Part shown: piece after piece, positions 44,229 through 53,016 of the stretch | Numbering within the stretch: the stretch's first letter is position 1 | Layout: every line of letters starts with the position of its first letter | Assembly (NCBI RefSeq): GCF_028736215.1 | Contig: NZ_CP117883.1 | Location: 1,674,001 to 1,738,000, forward strand | Source of the DNA: Mucilaginibacter sp. KACC 22773 | GTDB taxonomy: Bacteria; Bacteroidota; Bacteroidia; Sphingobacteriales; Sphingobacteriaceae | DNA length: 64,000 bases | Direction of reading: 5' to 3' | Translations under genes and position numbers: made by a program | Notes under the pieces: model-generated | What the model was told of the DNA's origin: nothing | The model's input: only the letters and a program-made list of their open reading frames with translations | Databases searched by the model: none

Positions 44229-46775
44229 ATGAAACGTTTTTACTTTTTTATACTTCTATTCTGTTTTGCCGTTTCGGCTAAAGCTCAATTTGGGGTAGGT
44301 GGCGGCGGCCCCACAGTTGTTGGCCGCATATCTGGTACTGTTATTGATTCTGTTACCAAACAACCTATGGATTATACATCTGTAGGTCTGTATCGCAGTG
44401 GCGGTAAATCGCCCATAAATGGTGTTTTAACCGACTCGAAAGGTAATTTTAAGATAGACAATGTAAAGCCTGGGAGCTACAAACTCCTTATTTCTTTTCT
44501 TGGTTATCCATCAAAAACGATAGATCCTGTGGTAACTACGGCTTCAAAACCCGATGCAAAACTGAATACGGTTTATTTGTCGCCAGGATCAAAGACACTG
44601 GCAACCGTTAATGTCGTTGGTCAGGCACCGCTGGTAGAAAACAAGATAGACAAAATTGTCTATAACGCCGAAAAAGACCTTACATCTGCAGGCGGTAACG
44701 CTACAGATGTGTTGCAAAAAGTACCCTTGGTAAACGTGGATATTAACGGTAACGTATCAATCCGCGGCGATCAGAATGTTAAAGTTTTGATTAACGGTAA
44801 ACCATCCGGCGCCACATCGGCCAGTTTATCCGATGTTTTAAAAACCATCCCTGCCGATCAGATCAAGAGCATCGAGGTGGTAACATCTCCATCTGCAAAA
44901 TATGATGCGGAAGGCTCTGGTGGTATCATCAACATCATTACCAAGCAAAAAAATGTATCAGGCATCAGCGGCTCGGTAAGCGGTGGTGTGGGTACACGCC
45001 AAAACAACGGTAACATTAACCTTAACTATAATAAAAACAGGTTTAGCCTGGGCATTAATGCCGGCGGTAACTTAACCTGGCCGCAAACATCAACAACCAC
45101 GTTCGATCAGCAGTTTAAAGGTGCTGATGGAAGTATAACCCGCCATAACTTTAACAACTCGACAAGCCGTATTAAAAGGCATGGCGTCATAAGCTCAGTA
45201 ACTATGGGGTACGAGGTTAATGCGTTCAACAGCTTTAACAGTACCTTCAGACTTAATGATGGTGGTTTTAATATTGCCGGAAACGGTATTAATAATATAC
45301 AAGCCGGGAGTATTTTAACCCAATACACAAGTACAACCCAATCGCACAATCATTTTGGTGGTTTTGACTGGAACCTTGATTATACGCACAAGTTTAAAAA
45401 AGAAGGGGAGGAGTTTACGCTTTCGGGCCAATGGAGCCATAGCATTATCAAAACAGACTACAACAGCTTGTTTACAGCAGTTAACCCAAGCCAAAAGGGA
45501 AATAACGATGGTAAAAACAACGAATATACTTTCCAGGCCGATTATACTTTGCCTGTAAGCAAAGTAGTAAAAATTGAGGCCGGCGGTAAAACCATACAAC
45601 GCCGCATAAACAGTAACTACGATATATTTGATACAGATAACAGCGGCAACAATGCCATTCGCGATTCATTGAACTCGAACCTGTATGATTATAACCAGAA
45701 CGTATACGCCGGTTATACTGTTTTAACCTTCACTTTACCAAAAAGCTATTCGTTACTGGTAGGTGGCCGTGTTGAAAACACCAGGATAAAAGGCGACCCG
45801 CAGAATCCTTACCAGGATCCGGATAAGGTGGGCGATCTGTACCAGAACTTAAGCCCATTTAGCACCAGCTATACAACTTATGTTCCGAGCCTGACCATAC
45901 AGAAACAACTGGGCAGCCAAACGCTTAAATTATCATACAGCAAGCGTATACAAAGGCCAAGCCTGCAGTTTTTAAATCCGTTTATTAACCGCAGTTCCAT
46001 ACAAAGCCAAACGGTTGGTAACGTAAACCTGGCGCCCGAAGTATCGCAAACCATAGAACTGAACATTAACAAATTCGTTAAATCATCGGTGATCAACTTC
46101 TCGGTTTATTATAAAAATACCAACAACATGATTGAGGGTATCGCTGATACACTGACCGAAACCATCCATAACCAGGTAGTACATGCTACCCGTACCGCTT
46201 ATCAAAACATTGGTAAAAATAATTCGTTTGGCGCAAGTTTCTTTGGGTCGATAAACCCGATAAAACCTTTAACCATACGGGCAAGCATCAATGGTTATAC
46301 CTATAACCCAACCATATTTGATGCTTATAAAGATAAGGCTTCGGCAACGGGTGTTTATTTCCAATACTCGGCTTTCGGAAGTGCATCATACCAGTTTCCG
46401 CATAACTTTTTGGCCGAATTGTTTGGCTTTACCAACTCGGCCCGCCGTACCATACAAGGTACCAGCCCGGCATTCGGTATTTATGCCTTTGGTTTAAAGA
46501 AACAGTTTATGGATAAAAAACTGGCTATCGGCTTTAACACCGTTCAGCCATTTGCCCGCGACAAACACTTCGACCAAAACATAAGCAGCGACGCATTTTC
46601 GTTAAAAAGCTCAACCGCGTTCCCTTTCCGCTCTTTCGGTATAACGTTTAGCTACAGCTTTGGTAAACTAAGCTTCAGCAACCCGCAACAACAGAAAAAA
46701 GGCGTAAACAACGATGACCTTAAACAAGGCGATCAGGGTGGTGGCCAGGGTGGCACACCATCAGGAGGAAGATAA
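44229..46775 (+). CDS. Outer-membrane beta-barrel receptor (TonB-dependent-like, OMP_b-brl family)
   Basis: 848 residues with a signal peptide ending 'SAKAQ'. Residues about 30-115 are a carboxypeptidase-like regulatory domain ('GRISGTVIDSVTKQPMDYTSVGLY', 'GNFKIDNVKPGSYKLLISFLGYPS'). A plug follows: 'VLQKVPLVNVDINGNVSIRGD', 'VLINGKPSG', 'SIEVVTSPSAKYDAEGSGGIINIITK'. Then comes a long barrel with aromatic strand ends. The tail is Gly/Gln-rich ('QGDQGGGQGGTPSGG'). No SusD partner is near. The likely -7 is TATTTTCG at 44196-44203 with TTG 17 bp upstream. Confidence 0.93.
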   Translation: MKRFYFFILLFCFAVSAKAQFGVGGGGPTVVGRISGTVIDSVTKQPMDYTSVGLYRSGGKSPINGVLTDSKGNFKIDNVKPGSYKLLISFLGYPSKTIDPVVTTASKPDAKLNTVYLSPGSKTLATVNVVGQAPLVENKIDKIVYNAEKDLTSAGGNATDVLQKVPLVNVDINGNVSIRGDQNVKVLINGKPSGATSASLSDVLKTIPADQIKSIEVVTSPSAKYDAEGSGGIINIITKQKNVSGISGSVSGGVGTRQNNGNINLNYNKNRFSLGINAGGNLTWPQTSTTTFDQQFKGADGSITRHNFNNSTSRIKRHGVISSVTMGYEVNAFNSFNSTFRLNDGGFNIAGNGINNIQAGSILTQYTSTTQSHNHFGGFDWNLDYTHKFKKEGEEFTLSGQWSHSIIKTDYNSLFTAVNPSQKGNNDGKNNEYTFQADYTLPVSKVVKIEAGGKTIQRRINSNYDIFDTDNSGNNAIRDSLNSNLYDYNQNVYAGYTVLTFTLPKSYSLLVGGRVENTRIKGDPQNPYQDPDKVGDLYQNLSPFSTSYTTYVPSLTIQKQLGSQTLKLSYSKRIQRPSLQFLNPFINRSSIQSQTVGNVNLAPEVSQTIELNINKFVKSSVINFSVYYKNTNNMIEGIADTLTETIHNQVVHATRTAYQNIGKNNSFGASFFGSINPIKPLTIRASINGYTYNPTIFDAYKDKASATGVYFQYSAFGSASYQFPHNFLAELFGFTNSARRTIQGTSPAFGIYAFGLKKQFMDKKLAIGFNTVQPFARDKHFDQNISSDAFSLKSSTAFPFRSFGITFSYSFGKLSFSNPQQQKKGVNNDDLKQGDQGGGQGGTPSGGR

Positions 46776-46820
46776 GACTTTAGAGTCAAGAGTCAAGAAT
46801 CAAGACTTTTTGAAAATAGC

Positions 46821-46853
46821 AGGGCCGGGAGAGTTAATCTTCCGGCTCTTTTT
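46821..46853 (+). terminator. Terminator of the outer-membrane receptor gene
   Basis: 11-bp arms AGGGCCGGGAG / CTTCCGGCTCT with two G-U pairs, a 7-nt loop, then TTTTTT. Confidence 0.8.
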
Positions 46854-46944
46854 TACTTATAGTTACATTGATGCCATGTCGCTACTCCTTATAGTGAGGT
46901 GTTCGCAAAATGCTGATTGTCAGCGATATTTTTTTAATAATCTA

Positions 46945-47029
46945 TGTCATTGCGAGGAACGAAGCAATCGCGGACTATACAGGGCGGATCTGCACGGTTC
47001 GCGATTGCCACGCTGCGCTTATAATGACA
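46945..47029 (+). repeat. TCATTGCGAGG palindromic element
   Basis: The left arm TGTCATTGCGAGGAACGAAG continues with CAATCGCG. The right arm CGCGATTGCCACGCTGCGCT ends TATAATGACA. The arms pair at both ends with a diverged middle. The reverse complement matches the degenerate copy at 60749-60831 along its whole length. Confidence 0.8.
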
Positions 47030-47064
47030 TGATTATAATACGTTGATTATCAAATGTATTTTTT

Positions 47065-47175
47065 ATTCCCCTCTCGAGAGGGGGCGCGGTAGGAGGTGCG
47101 TTGGCAGGGGTGTGTTTTTCCGCGTTTCATTGTGCGTGCATAACACACCCCTCCGCCCCTCTCAAGAGGGGAATC
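47065..47175. repeat. GC-rich long palindrome
   Basis: ATTCCCCTCTCGAGAGGGGG near the left and CCCCTCTCAAGAGGGGAAT near the right, with AGGGGTGTGTT / AACACACCCCT inside. About 110 bp and able to form a cruciform or a long RNA hairpin. Confidence 0.75.
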
Positions 47176-47411
47176 GCACTTTTCCACCGCTTTTTAAAAG
47201 GAAGCGCAAATCTGATGGTACCCAGAATAACCCCATTTGCAACCATGTCATTACTGTTTTTTCCAGCCGAAGCTGATGGATACTCGCTATGACATGGTTG
47301 TTGTGAGGCTCTAAAGCAAACGCGTCATCCCTATTTTTTTAGGATCATTCTGAAGTATATTCGCAATGCCGTTCCGGAGGCGTCTTGATTCTTGACTCTT
47401 AATTGTTGATT

Positions 47412-49223
47412 CTACTCTGCCTCCACATTAATCCCTATCTGTTTCAATAACAGCGAGGCGTTGAAAGTTTTGCATTCACCGTGCTTTATCTTGTAATCAA
47501 ACAGCATTTCGCCGTCTTTTACCTGGATATCGAAGTAGAAGTTGCGTACATAATCTGGGTATTTATCTTCCAGGCGGGCAATTTGTAAATCGTGAGTGGC
47601 CACCATACCCACAGCATTTTTGCGGATCAGTTGTTCGATCACGGCTTTGGAACCGAGGTATTTATCAACAGAGTTGGTGCCGCGCAGCATTTCATCTATC
47701 AGGAAAAATATCTTGGGCTCGTTTTCTACCGCGGCCAGCAACATTTGCAGGCGGTCGAGCTCGGCCTTAAAGGTTGATGTGCTTTCGTTAAGTGAATCTT
47801 TAATGCGCATGTAGCTAATGATGGTGATAACCGATACCCGCATGCTTTTAGCGCACACAGGAGCGCCGCAAAGCGCCAGTACGGTATTTATACCTATGGT
47901 GCGCAAAAAAGTGCTCTTGCCCGCCATATTTGAGCCTGTGATAATATCTATCTTATGGGTATCTTCCAGCTCATAATTATTTTCGATGCGTTTAGTGGCT
48001 TCAATAAGCGGGTGAGCAAGTGATTGGGCAATAAGTGTGTAACCTGGCTTATCTTCAATTTGCGGGTAAGCCCAGTCGGGGTAATTAATGGTGAGGCTTG
48101 CCAGGCTGATAAGTGCTTCAAATTCGGCGATGACATCAAAAGCGGCTTCCAGGCTATCGTTATTCCGGCGTTTCCAGTTTTCGATAGCTATTACCTGACG
48201 GATATCCCACAAAAAGAACAGGTTAAGCACAAAACCGACAATCATGTTAAGGTGATAATTGAGTTTGTTGATCAGGTTGGCTAACTCTTTTATTTTGTTG
48301 GAAGTTTGGCTGGTTTTTAACAATCCGGCAAGCGAGGCATTATAGCTGGCTTGCCAGGGCTCGTCTTCTGCCTGTTTAAATACATCGGCGTATTTGGCCA
48401 GGGTATCGCCAATTTTACCGGCAATCATATCAGCTTTGCTAATGTACATGGCTTTAGAGAATACGATGCCCATGTTAGCAATACCTATTATAATGGCCGC
48501 CAGCCTGGCGTAAGGGATAAACCAGGCCAGTATTAAAACACCGGTAAACAAATATGGCGCTATTTTGGTATACATGGCAAGCCATTTTTCGCCGGGCATA
48601 TCAAGCGGAAGGTGCAGGTATTTGAAAAGGTTTTTAAGCTGATTTACATCCTGCTGAATGGCAAATACCAATAGAGTTTGTACCGAAAGCTTCCAATCGT
48701 TTTTGGTAGCTATTTCTTTAACAGCCTCCTGCCGCTGTAGAATGGTGAGTTTGGTAGCCGGCTTATCAAACCATTCGGCAAGTTTGTTATTGCCTGTAGA
48801 TGTAGCTGTGCGGTTAACCAACTGGTACAGGGAGGCGTTGCCGAAAATATCCAGGTCGGAGGTGTAAAAATGCTTCTCGTTACCAAAGCGGGTGCCATCG
48901 TTATACATATTGGCATGGGTTTGGATGCTGCTGGCGATTTCGTTCAGGTTTACTTTTTGCAAATCGTCGTAGTACTGTTTAAGTTTTTCGAACCGGCTTT
49001 GGCGTGATACCAGCCACGCAAACGCAAAAACAAGTACCACAAAAGCCACGGCCACAATGGTAAAATTATCCTGCTGCACGGCAATGCTGATGGCTACAAC
49101 AATAAGCGCGAAGATGCTGAGCCTTAATAACGAATACGTATTGGCAAGCTTTTTATATTTGGCGGCTTCCTGCTGTGCGGCATTGGCGCGTTGTTCATAA
49201 TTGTTAATAATATCCTGTTGCAT
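47412..49223 (-). CDS. MutS-like ATPase with N-terminal membrane segments
   Basis: 603 residues. The C-terminal third is a MutS domain V ATPase: Walker A 'GSNMAGKST' from residue 430, Walker B 'FFLIDEMLRGTNS', and 'MVATHDLQIARLE'. There is no mismatch-recognition domain I. Instead two N-terminal hydrophobic segments ('LLRLSIFALIVVAISIAVQ', 'IVAVAFVVLVFAFAWLVS') and more near residues 230-280 make it a membrane protein. This architecture is common in Bacteroidota as a 'DNA mismatch repair protein MutS' annotation, but its role is unknown and not classical repair. It is divergent from rlmH across 66 bp. Confidence 0.9.
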   Translation of the reverse strand: MQQDIINNYEQRANAAQQEAAKYKKLANTYSLLRLSIFALIVVAISIAVQQDNFTIVAVAFVVLVFAFAWLVSRQSRFEKLKQYYDDLQKVNLNEIASSIQTHANMYNDGTRFGNEKHFYTSDLDIFGNASLYQLVNRTATSTGNNKLAEWFDKPATKLTILQRQEAVKEIATKNDWKLSVQTLLVFAIQQDVNQLKNLFKYLHLPLDMPGEKWLAMYTKIAPYLFTGVLILAWFIPYARLAAIIIGIANMGIVFSKAMYISKADMIAGKIGDTLAKYADVFKQAEDEPWQASYNASLAGLLKTSQTSNKIKELANLINKLNYHLNMIVGFVLNLFFLWDIRQVIAIENWKRRNNDSLEAAFDVIAEFEALISLASLTINYPDWAYPQIEDKPGYTLIAQSLAHPLIEATKRIENNYELEDTHKIDIITGSNMAGKSTFLRTIGINTVLALCGAPVCAKSMRVSVITIISYMRIKDSLNESTSTFKAELDRLQMLLAAVENEPKIFFLIDEMLRGTNSVDKYLGSKAVIEQLIRKNAVGMVATHDLQIARLEDKYPDYVRNFYFDIQVKDGEMLFDYKIKHGECKTFNASLLLKQIGINVEAE

Positions 49224-49289
49224 ACCTGGTAAAAAAGTTGTGGCTAAATAAACACATATATTTTAAATAAACGTTTATTTGTTTGAGAT

Positions 49290-49763
49290 ATGAAGATTAC
49301 GTTTTTAACCGTTGGCAAAACAGAAGATGCCTATTTAAAAGAGGGCATAGATAAATATGTAAAACGCCTGAAGCATTACACCAAACTGGAACTGGTAGAG
49401 ATTAACGAACTGAAAAATACCAAAGCCCTCACGGCAGATCAGCAAAAAGCAAAAGAGGCAGAGCTTATCCTGAAAAAAATAAGCCCGCTTGATCATGTGA
49501 TTTTGATGGATGAGAAAGGCAACGAATACACATCTACCCAGTTTGCCGCCTATATCAACAAAAAAGAGATCAGCCTATCGGCCAACCTGATATTCGTTAT
49601 TGGTGGCCCTTATGGGTTCGATCAATCGGTGTACCAACGTGCTAACGATAAAATTTCATTGTCGCGAATGACTTTCTCGCACCAGATGGTCCGCCTTTTT
49701 TTTGTTGAGCAGCTTTACAGGGCGTACACCATTTTGAAGGGCGAGCCGTATCATCACGAGTAG
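49290..49763 (+). CDS. rlmH: 23S rRNA pseudouridine-1915 N3-methyltransferase
   Basis: 157 residues, the normal SPOUT-class RlmH. It methylates pseudouridine 1915 in helix 69 on assembled ribosomes. The SAM knot motif is 'IGGPYGF' (Gly105-Gly106). 'LDEKG' style 'LMDEKGNEYTS' and the ending 'RAYTILKGEPYHHE' are diagnostic. A fold-back repeat spacer follows. Confidence 0.97.
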   Translation: MKITFLTVGKTEDAYLKEGIDKYVKRLKHYTKLELVEINELKNTKALTADQQKAKEAELILKKISPLDHVILMDEKGNEYTSTQFAAYINKKEISLSANLIFVIGGPYGFDQSVYQRANDKISLSRMTFSHQMVRLFFVEQLYRAYTILKGEPYHHE

Positions 49764-49988
49764 ATGTGCAGATGTGCAGATTTCAGATGTGCAGATGAGG
49801 AGGGATATGCAGATATGCAAATTTCAGATGTGCAGATGACTGGGATAGATGTTAAATGATTTTAGCAGATATGTTTTTTTCATCTGCATATCTGCACATC
49901 TGAAACTTGCACATCCGAAGAGTATGAACTTCTGATTAAGATGGATAATCTGCACATCTAAAATTTGAAATTTGCACATCTAAAACCC
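49764..49988. repeat. Fold-back CACATCTG/CAGATGTG repeat spacer after rlmH
   Basis: Forward units (GATGTGCAGATGTGCAGATT, 49764-49840) are followed by inverted units (CATCTGCATATCTGCACATC, 49880-49983). The RNA can form a long hairpin. The related text at 25076-25111 shows it is a dispersed motif. Confidence 0.8.
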
Positions 49989-49996
49989 TACCTTTG
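49989..49996 (+). promoter_or_regulatory. -7 box (TACCTTTG) of the CDF transporter gene, leaderless arrangement
   Basis: TACCTTTG ends 4 nt before the ATG at 50001. In Bacteroidota transcription starts about 4-7 nt after this box, so the message probably begins at or next to the AUG. Confidence 0.55.
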
Positions 49997-50000
49997 CGCT

Positions 50001-50936
50001 ATGGGTCACGATCATTCACATTCTCACTCGCACGGCGGGCATCATCACCATGATCATGCGCCCAAGCTGGACCATTTGAATACAGCCTTTATTGTAGGCA
50101 TCATCTTAAATTCGGCTTTTGTAATTATAGAAACCATAGCTGGTTTTATGACACATTCGCTGTCGTTGTTAACCGATGCAGGGCATAACCTGAGCGACGT
50201 GGCCTCTTTGGCTTTGGCGCTGCTGGCCTTTAAGCTTACTAAAGTAAGCGCCAACAGTAAGTATACCTACGGCTATAAAAGATCGACCATCATCGTATCC
50301 TTTTTTAATGCCATGATCCTGTTTGTAGCTGTTGGCTTTATTGTTTACGAAGCCATTATGCGTTTCCTGAATCCCGAAACGGTATCAGGTGGTACCATGG
50401 CCTGGGTAGCTTTTATTGGTATTGGTATCAATGCCCTTACTGCCTGGCTGTTTGTGAAAGATAAAGATACCGACCTGAATGTTAAAGGTGCTTACCTGCA
50501 CATGGCGGTTGATGCCATTGTATCACTTGGCGTTGTTATATCGGGCGTTATCATCTATTTTACCAGGCTGTATTGGATTGATAGTATTGTAAGTATAGTT
50601 ATTGCCATTGTGATATTACGCGGAACCTGGGGGCTGTTAAAAGACAGCCTGCGCCTGGAGATGGACGGCGTACCTGCCGAAATGGATTTGGAAAAAATAA
50701 AAGCCGAACTGATGAAAGGCAAAGGCGTAGTAGATGTGCACCACATGCACGTATGGGCACTTAGCACTACCGAGAATGCACTTACCGCCCACCTGGTTAT
50801 CAAACCAGAGAATATGGCCGATTTTGATAGTATTAAACATGACCTCCGTCACCGGTTGGAACACATGGAAATAAACCATAGCACCTTTGAGCCCGAGTTT
50901 GCCGATGAAAAGTGCGGGCAGCCAGAATGTGCGTAG
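50001..50936 (+). CDS. Cation diffusion facilitator (CzcD/ZitB-like zinc exporter)
   Basis: 311 residues from the ATG at 50001 ('MGHDHSHSH'); the frame extends 12 codons upstream into the repeats and the promoter, so that start is rejected. A His-rich N-terminus is followed by six membrane helices. Metal-site pairs are Asp59 with the 'HNLSD' of helix II, and His167/Asp171 in 'HMAVD' of helix V. The cytoplasmic C-terminal domain has 'VDVHHMHVWALS'. It exports Zn2+ (possibly Co2+/Cd2+) in exchange for protons. Family certain; metal inferred. Confidence 0.94.
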   Translation: MGHDHSHSHSHGGHHHHDHAPKLDHLNTAFIVGIILNSAFVIIETIAGFMTHSLSLLTDAGHNLSDVASLALALLAFKLTKVSANSKYTYGYKRSTIIVSFFNAMILFVAVGFIVYEAIMRFLNPETVSGGTMAWVAFIGIGINALTAWLFVKDKDTDLNVKGAYLHMAVDAIVSLGVVISGVIIYFTRLYWIDSIVSIVIAIVILRGTWGLLKDSLRLEMDGVPAEMDLEKIKAELMKGKGVVDVHHMHVWALSTTENALTAHLVIKPENMADFDSIKHDLRHRLEHMEINHSTFEPEFADEKCGQPECA

Positions 50937-50953
50937 GGTTTTAAGTGACTGGC

Positions 50954-51403
50954 ATGAAAGACTTTAGTACAGCCGTTGAAAATTTGCTTTTAAAAGCAGG
51001 CTGGTATAAAGGCCGGAAAATAGACGTAGATCTTTTCAGACAATCTCTTAAAGAAGATGGTTTTACATTAATACCCATTGTTGAGGAGTTTTTAAGAGAG
51101 TTTGGATGGCTTCGGATTTTTTTTGATAAACTTTCCGGGCAAAAAGACTCATTTCATTTCGATGCTCAGAAGGCAACCGAAGGGGTGCATCCAGGTTGGG
51201 CACAAAAGAAATACGCTGACCGCTTAAATAATAAAACGCTTTGTATAATTGGCGAAGGATATTCGGATCATTTAACATTGATGATGGATATTAACGGAAA
51301 AGTTTACGGCGGATACGATGATATCTTAATTTTTATTGCTGAAAATGGAAGAGATGCTATCGAGGCGATTTGCGCAGATAAAAAGTTTGAGCATATTCCC
51401 TAA
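50954..51403 (+). CDS. SUKH-3-like immunity-type protein
   Basis: 149 residues from the ATG at 50954; a GTG at 50945 adds three residues. 'LLKAGWYKGRKIDVDLFRQSLKEDGF' is a good fit to the SUKH-3 start (AGWxxGR). 'GYSDHLTLMMDINGKVYGGYDDILIFIAENG' fits the central sheet. SUKH proteins often act as immunity factors against polymorphic toxins. No toxin is next to it, so it may be an orphan immunity gene. It starts 17 nt after the CDF gene and is AT-richer than it. Confidence 0.82.
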   Translation: MKDFSTAVENLLLKAGWYKGRKIDVDLFRQSLKEDGFTLIPIVEEFLREFGWLRIFFDKLSGQKDSFHFDAQKATEGVHPGWAQKKYADRLNNKTLCIIGEGYSDHLTLMMDINGKVYGGYDDILIFIAENGRDAIEAICADKKFEHIP

Positions 51404-51447
51404 TTGACAGCTTTGCATAACATCAACGGAATTTATCAATCTGTATA

Positions 51448-51732
51448 ATGCTAATAAGGTATTGGTTTGTGTTTGAATTTGCATCTCTGAATGAGATACC
51501 TATGGGCCTGGGGTTCGGTTGTGGTATAACAGCACATAACTGCGATGATGCAATTTTTATAATGAAAACGATTGTCTTTAAAGGGGAACCAATCCCTGTT
51601 ATAAAAAACGTAATTGAAAACGTTGATGTTTCAACTTTGGATGTAGGACACGTTTTGCCAAACATATTTCCACCTGTTTGGCGAGGGGTTTGGTTTCCGG
51701 ATGGCTACGATTATTCAAATAATTCTTCCTAA
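51448..51732 (+). CDS. Small hypothetical protein
   Basis: 94 residues. '[33 protein letters not shown]' and '[26 protein letters not shown]' read as a compact conserved domain. I do not recognise the family by name. It follows the SUKH-like gene after 44 nt and overlaps the upstream frame of the Dabb gene. Probably accessory, perhaps part of an immunity-type pair with the SUKH protein (inference from adjacency only). Confidence 0.65.
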   Translation: MLIRYWFVFEFASLNEIPMGLGFGCGITAHNCDDAIFIMKTIVFKGEPIPVIKNVIENVDVSTLDVGHVLPNIFPPVWRGVWFPDGYDYSNNSS

Positions 51733-51757
51733 TTTAACGCTCAATAATAAACCTGCT

Positions 51758-52168
51758 ATGAGTACTACCAACAGACGAAAATTCATAACCACTACAGCCG
51801 CCCTGGCAGCAGGAACGGCAGCAGCATCTGCAATGTCAATGATAGATCAAAAAGAAGAATGGCCCGTAATACACCATGTGTTTTTCTGGCTTAAAAATCC
51901 CGGTTCGGTTGAAGATAGGGACAAACTGGTTGCAGGCGTTAAAACCCTGTCGAAAATAGAAACCGTTAAAAAACTGCGTGTAGGCGTTGTTGCCAGCACC
52001 GAAAAACGTGATGTGGTTGATAACAGCTGGGCTGTATCTGAACTGATGTTTTTTAGCGACCTTGCCGGACAGGCAACCTATCAAACCCACCCCATACACC
52101 TGGAGTTTATCAAAAATTGCAGCCACCTTTGGGAAAAAGTGATTGTTTATGACGCGGTGGAAGCGTAA
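51758..52168 (+). CDS. Dabb-family protein with Tat-like signal
   Basis: 136 residues from the ATG at 51758; the longer frame starts inside the previous gene and is rejected. '[23 protein letters not shown]' is a twin-arginine-type signal. The mature part '[28 protein letters not shown]' through '[23 protein letters not shown]' is a stress-responsive alpha/beta barrel (Dabb) domain, a small dimeric fold of varied function. Export by Tat suggests a cofactor or folded state in the cytoplasm. Confidence 0.9.
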   Translation: MSTTNRRKFITTTAALAAGTAAASAMSMIDQKEEWPVIHHVFFWLKNPGSVEDRDKLVAGVKTLSKIETVKKLRVGVVASTEKRDVVDNSWAVSELMFFSDLAGQATYQTHPIHLEFIKNCSHLWEKVIVYDAVEA

Positions 52169-52192
52169 GGAATGAAATTCTAAATAGATCAA

Positions 52193-52273
52193 CCGTCATT
52201 GCTAGGAACGAAGCAATCCTTGACAGGCTAAGTCCTACATTATTTAGGATTACTTCGTTCCTCGCAATGGCGG
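52193..52273. repeat. TCATTGCGAGG palindromic element
   Basis: 28-nt arms (52193-52220 and 52246-52273) pair at 25 positions. The left begins CCGTCATTGCTAGGAACGAA. It lies between the Dabb gene and the 3' end of the DUF5606 gene, without a T-run. Confidence 0.88.
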
Positions 52274-52382
52274 TAGTTTGCTACGTATTTAATTATATTT
52301 CTTTCCACACCACAACGATTTTTTGGAGGTTACCTAACGGGCCCTTACAACGGCGGCGAAAAAAAGAGATTGATAGAAAAGC

Positions 52383-52406
52383 AAAAAGCCGATTACTCGG
52401 CTTTTT
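52383..52406 (-). terminator. Terminator overlapping the DUF5606 stop codon
   Basis: AAAAAGCCGA / TCGGCTTTTT with a 4-nt loop that holds the TAA stop (52393-52395). The upstream arm therefore encodes the last residues (KKAE) of the protein. Confidence 0.8.
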
Positions 52407-52911
52407 TTGTGGCTTTTTTAGCTTTTGCTTTTGGAGCGGGAGCTGGCTCCGGTTCGGCGGCAACTACCTCGGCAACCGGTTCTTCAACTTCGGCTGTTGT
52501 GGTCTCTGGGGCCGGTGCCTGGGTTGGATCCACTTCGTTAAACAACGGTAAATCTTTAAGGATATGGAACCAGGTAAGGATCTTTTTCATATCTGAGGCA
52601 TATACTTTCTCCTCGTCATGATCCGGTGCCACTTCGTAAAAGAATGTGCGCATTTTTTTACCATCAGCTTTAGCGTCGGGTACGTTTGCGGCGGCTTTCA
52701 TCTGCTCAAAAACATCGGTAAGCCTGATATCATCCTCAATACCAAAAATAGTTATTTCGGTAAGGGCAGCCAGTTTAGCTGTTGACAGGTTGGCTACCAG
52801 TTTTGTTTTTTGTGCATCCAGGCTCTCCAGTACATAACCGGTTTTGTTTTGAGCCAACGCCCGCCATAATCCCGGTTTGCCAGATACGGCTACAATTCCT
52901 TGTAAATTCAT
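52393..52911 (-). CDS. DUF5606 domain-containing protein
   Basis: 172 residues. 'MNLQGIVAVSGKPGLWRALAQNKTGYVLESLD' and 'LTEITIFGIEDDIRLTDVFEQMK' are typical of the Bacteroidota DUF5606 family (unknown function, Sm-like beta fold suspected). The last 50 residues are an Ala/Pro/Glu stretch ending in Lys-rich 'KAKAKKATKKAE', likely disordered. It is downstream of ppiB and may share its transcript through the fold-back spacer. Confidence 0.92.
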   Translation of the reverse strand: MNLQGIVAVSGKPGLWRALAQNKTGYVLESLDAQKTKLVANLSTAKLAALTEITIFGIEDDIRLTDVFEQMKAAANVPDAKADGKKMRTFFYEVAPDHDEEKVYASDMKKILTWFHILKDLPLFNEVDPTQAPAPETTTAEVEEPVAEVVAAEPEPAPAPKAKAKKATKKAE

Positions 52912-52916
52912 TTGTT

Positions 52917-53010
52917 TGGTTGATTGGGAGAGTAGTTGATTAGGTTGATTAAGTTAAGTGGTTGATTAAGTTTAAATATTTAACCTAATCAACTCAATCA
53001 ACCACTCACT
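52917..53010. repeat. Fold-back spacer between ppiB and the DUF5606 gene
   Basis: GTTGATTAGGTTGATTAAGT units on the left are answered by AACCTAATCAACTCAATCAA on the right, making a long imperfect hairpin of 7-8-nt units. Confidence 0.75.
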
Positions 53011-53016
53011 ATAAAC

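Larger units (their letters stand above)
46776..47411. other. Repeat-rich spacer after the outer-membrane receptor
   Basis: No gene on either strand. Contents: AGAGTCAAGAGTCAAGAATC repeats at the left end (46782-46807) and their inverted form near 47384-47410; a terminator at 46821-46853 (AGGGCCGGGAG / CTTCCGGCTCT then T-run); a TCATTGCGAGG element (46945-47029); a GC-rich palindrome (47065-47175); and an inverted pair around AACCATGTCAT (47242-47252) and ATGACATGGTT (47289-47299). Confidence 0.75.

Noticed and set aside
46714..47292. Three overlapping plus-strand frames after the outer-membrane receptor
   Set aside because: They read through a terminator and several palindromes; no conserved residues.
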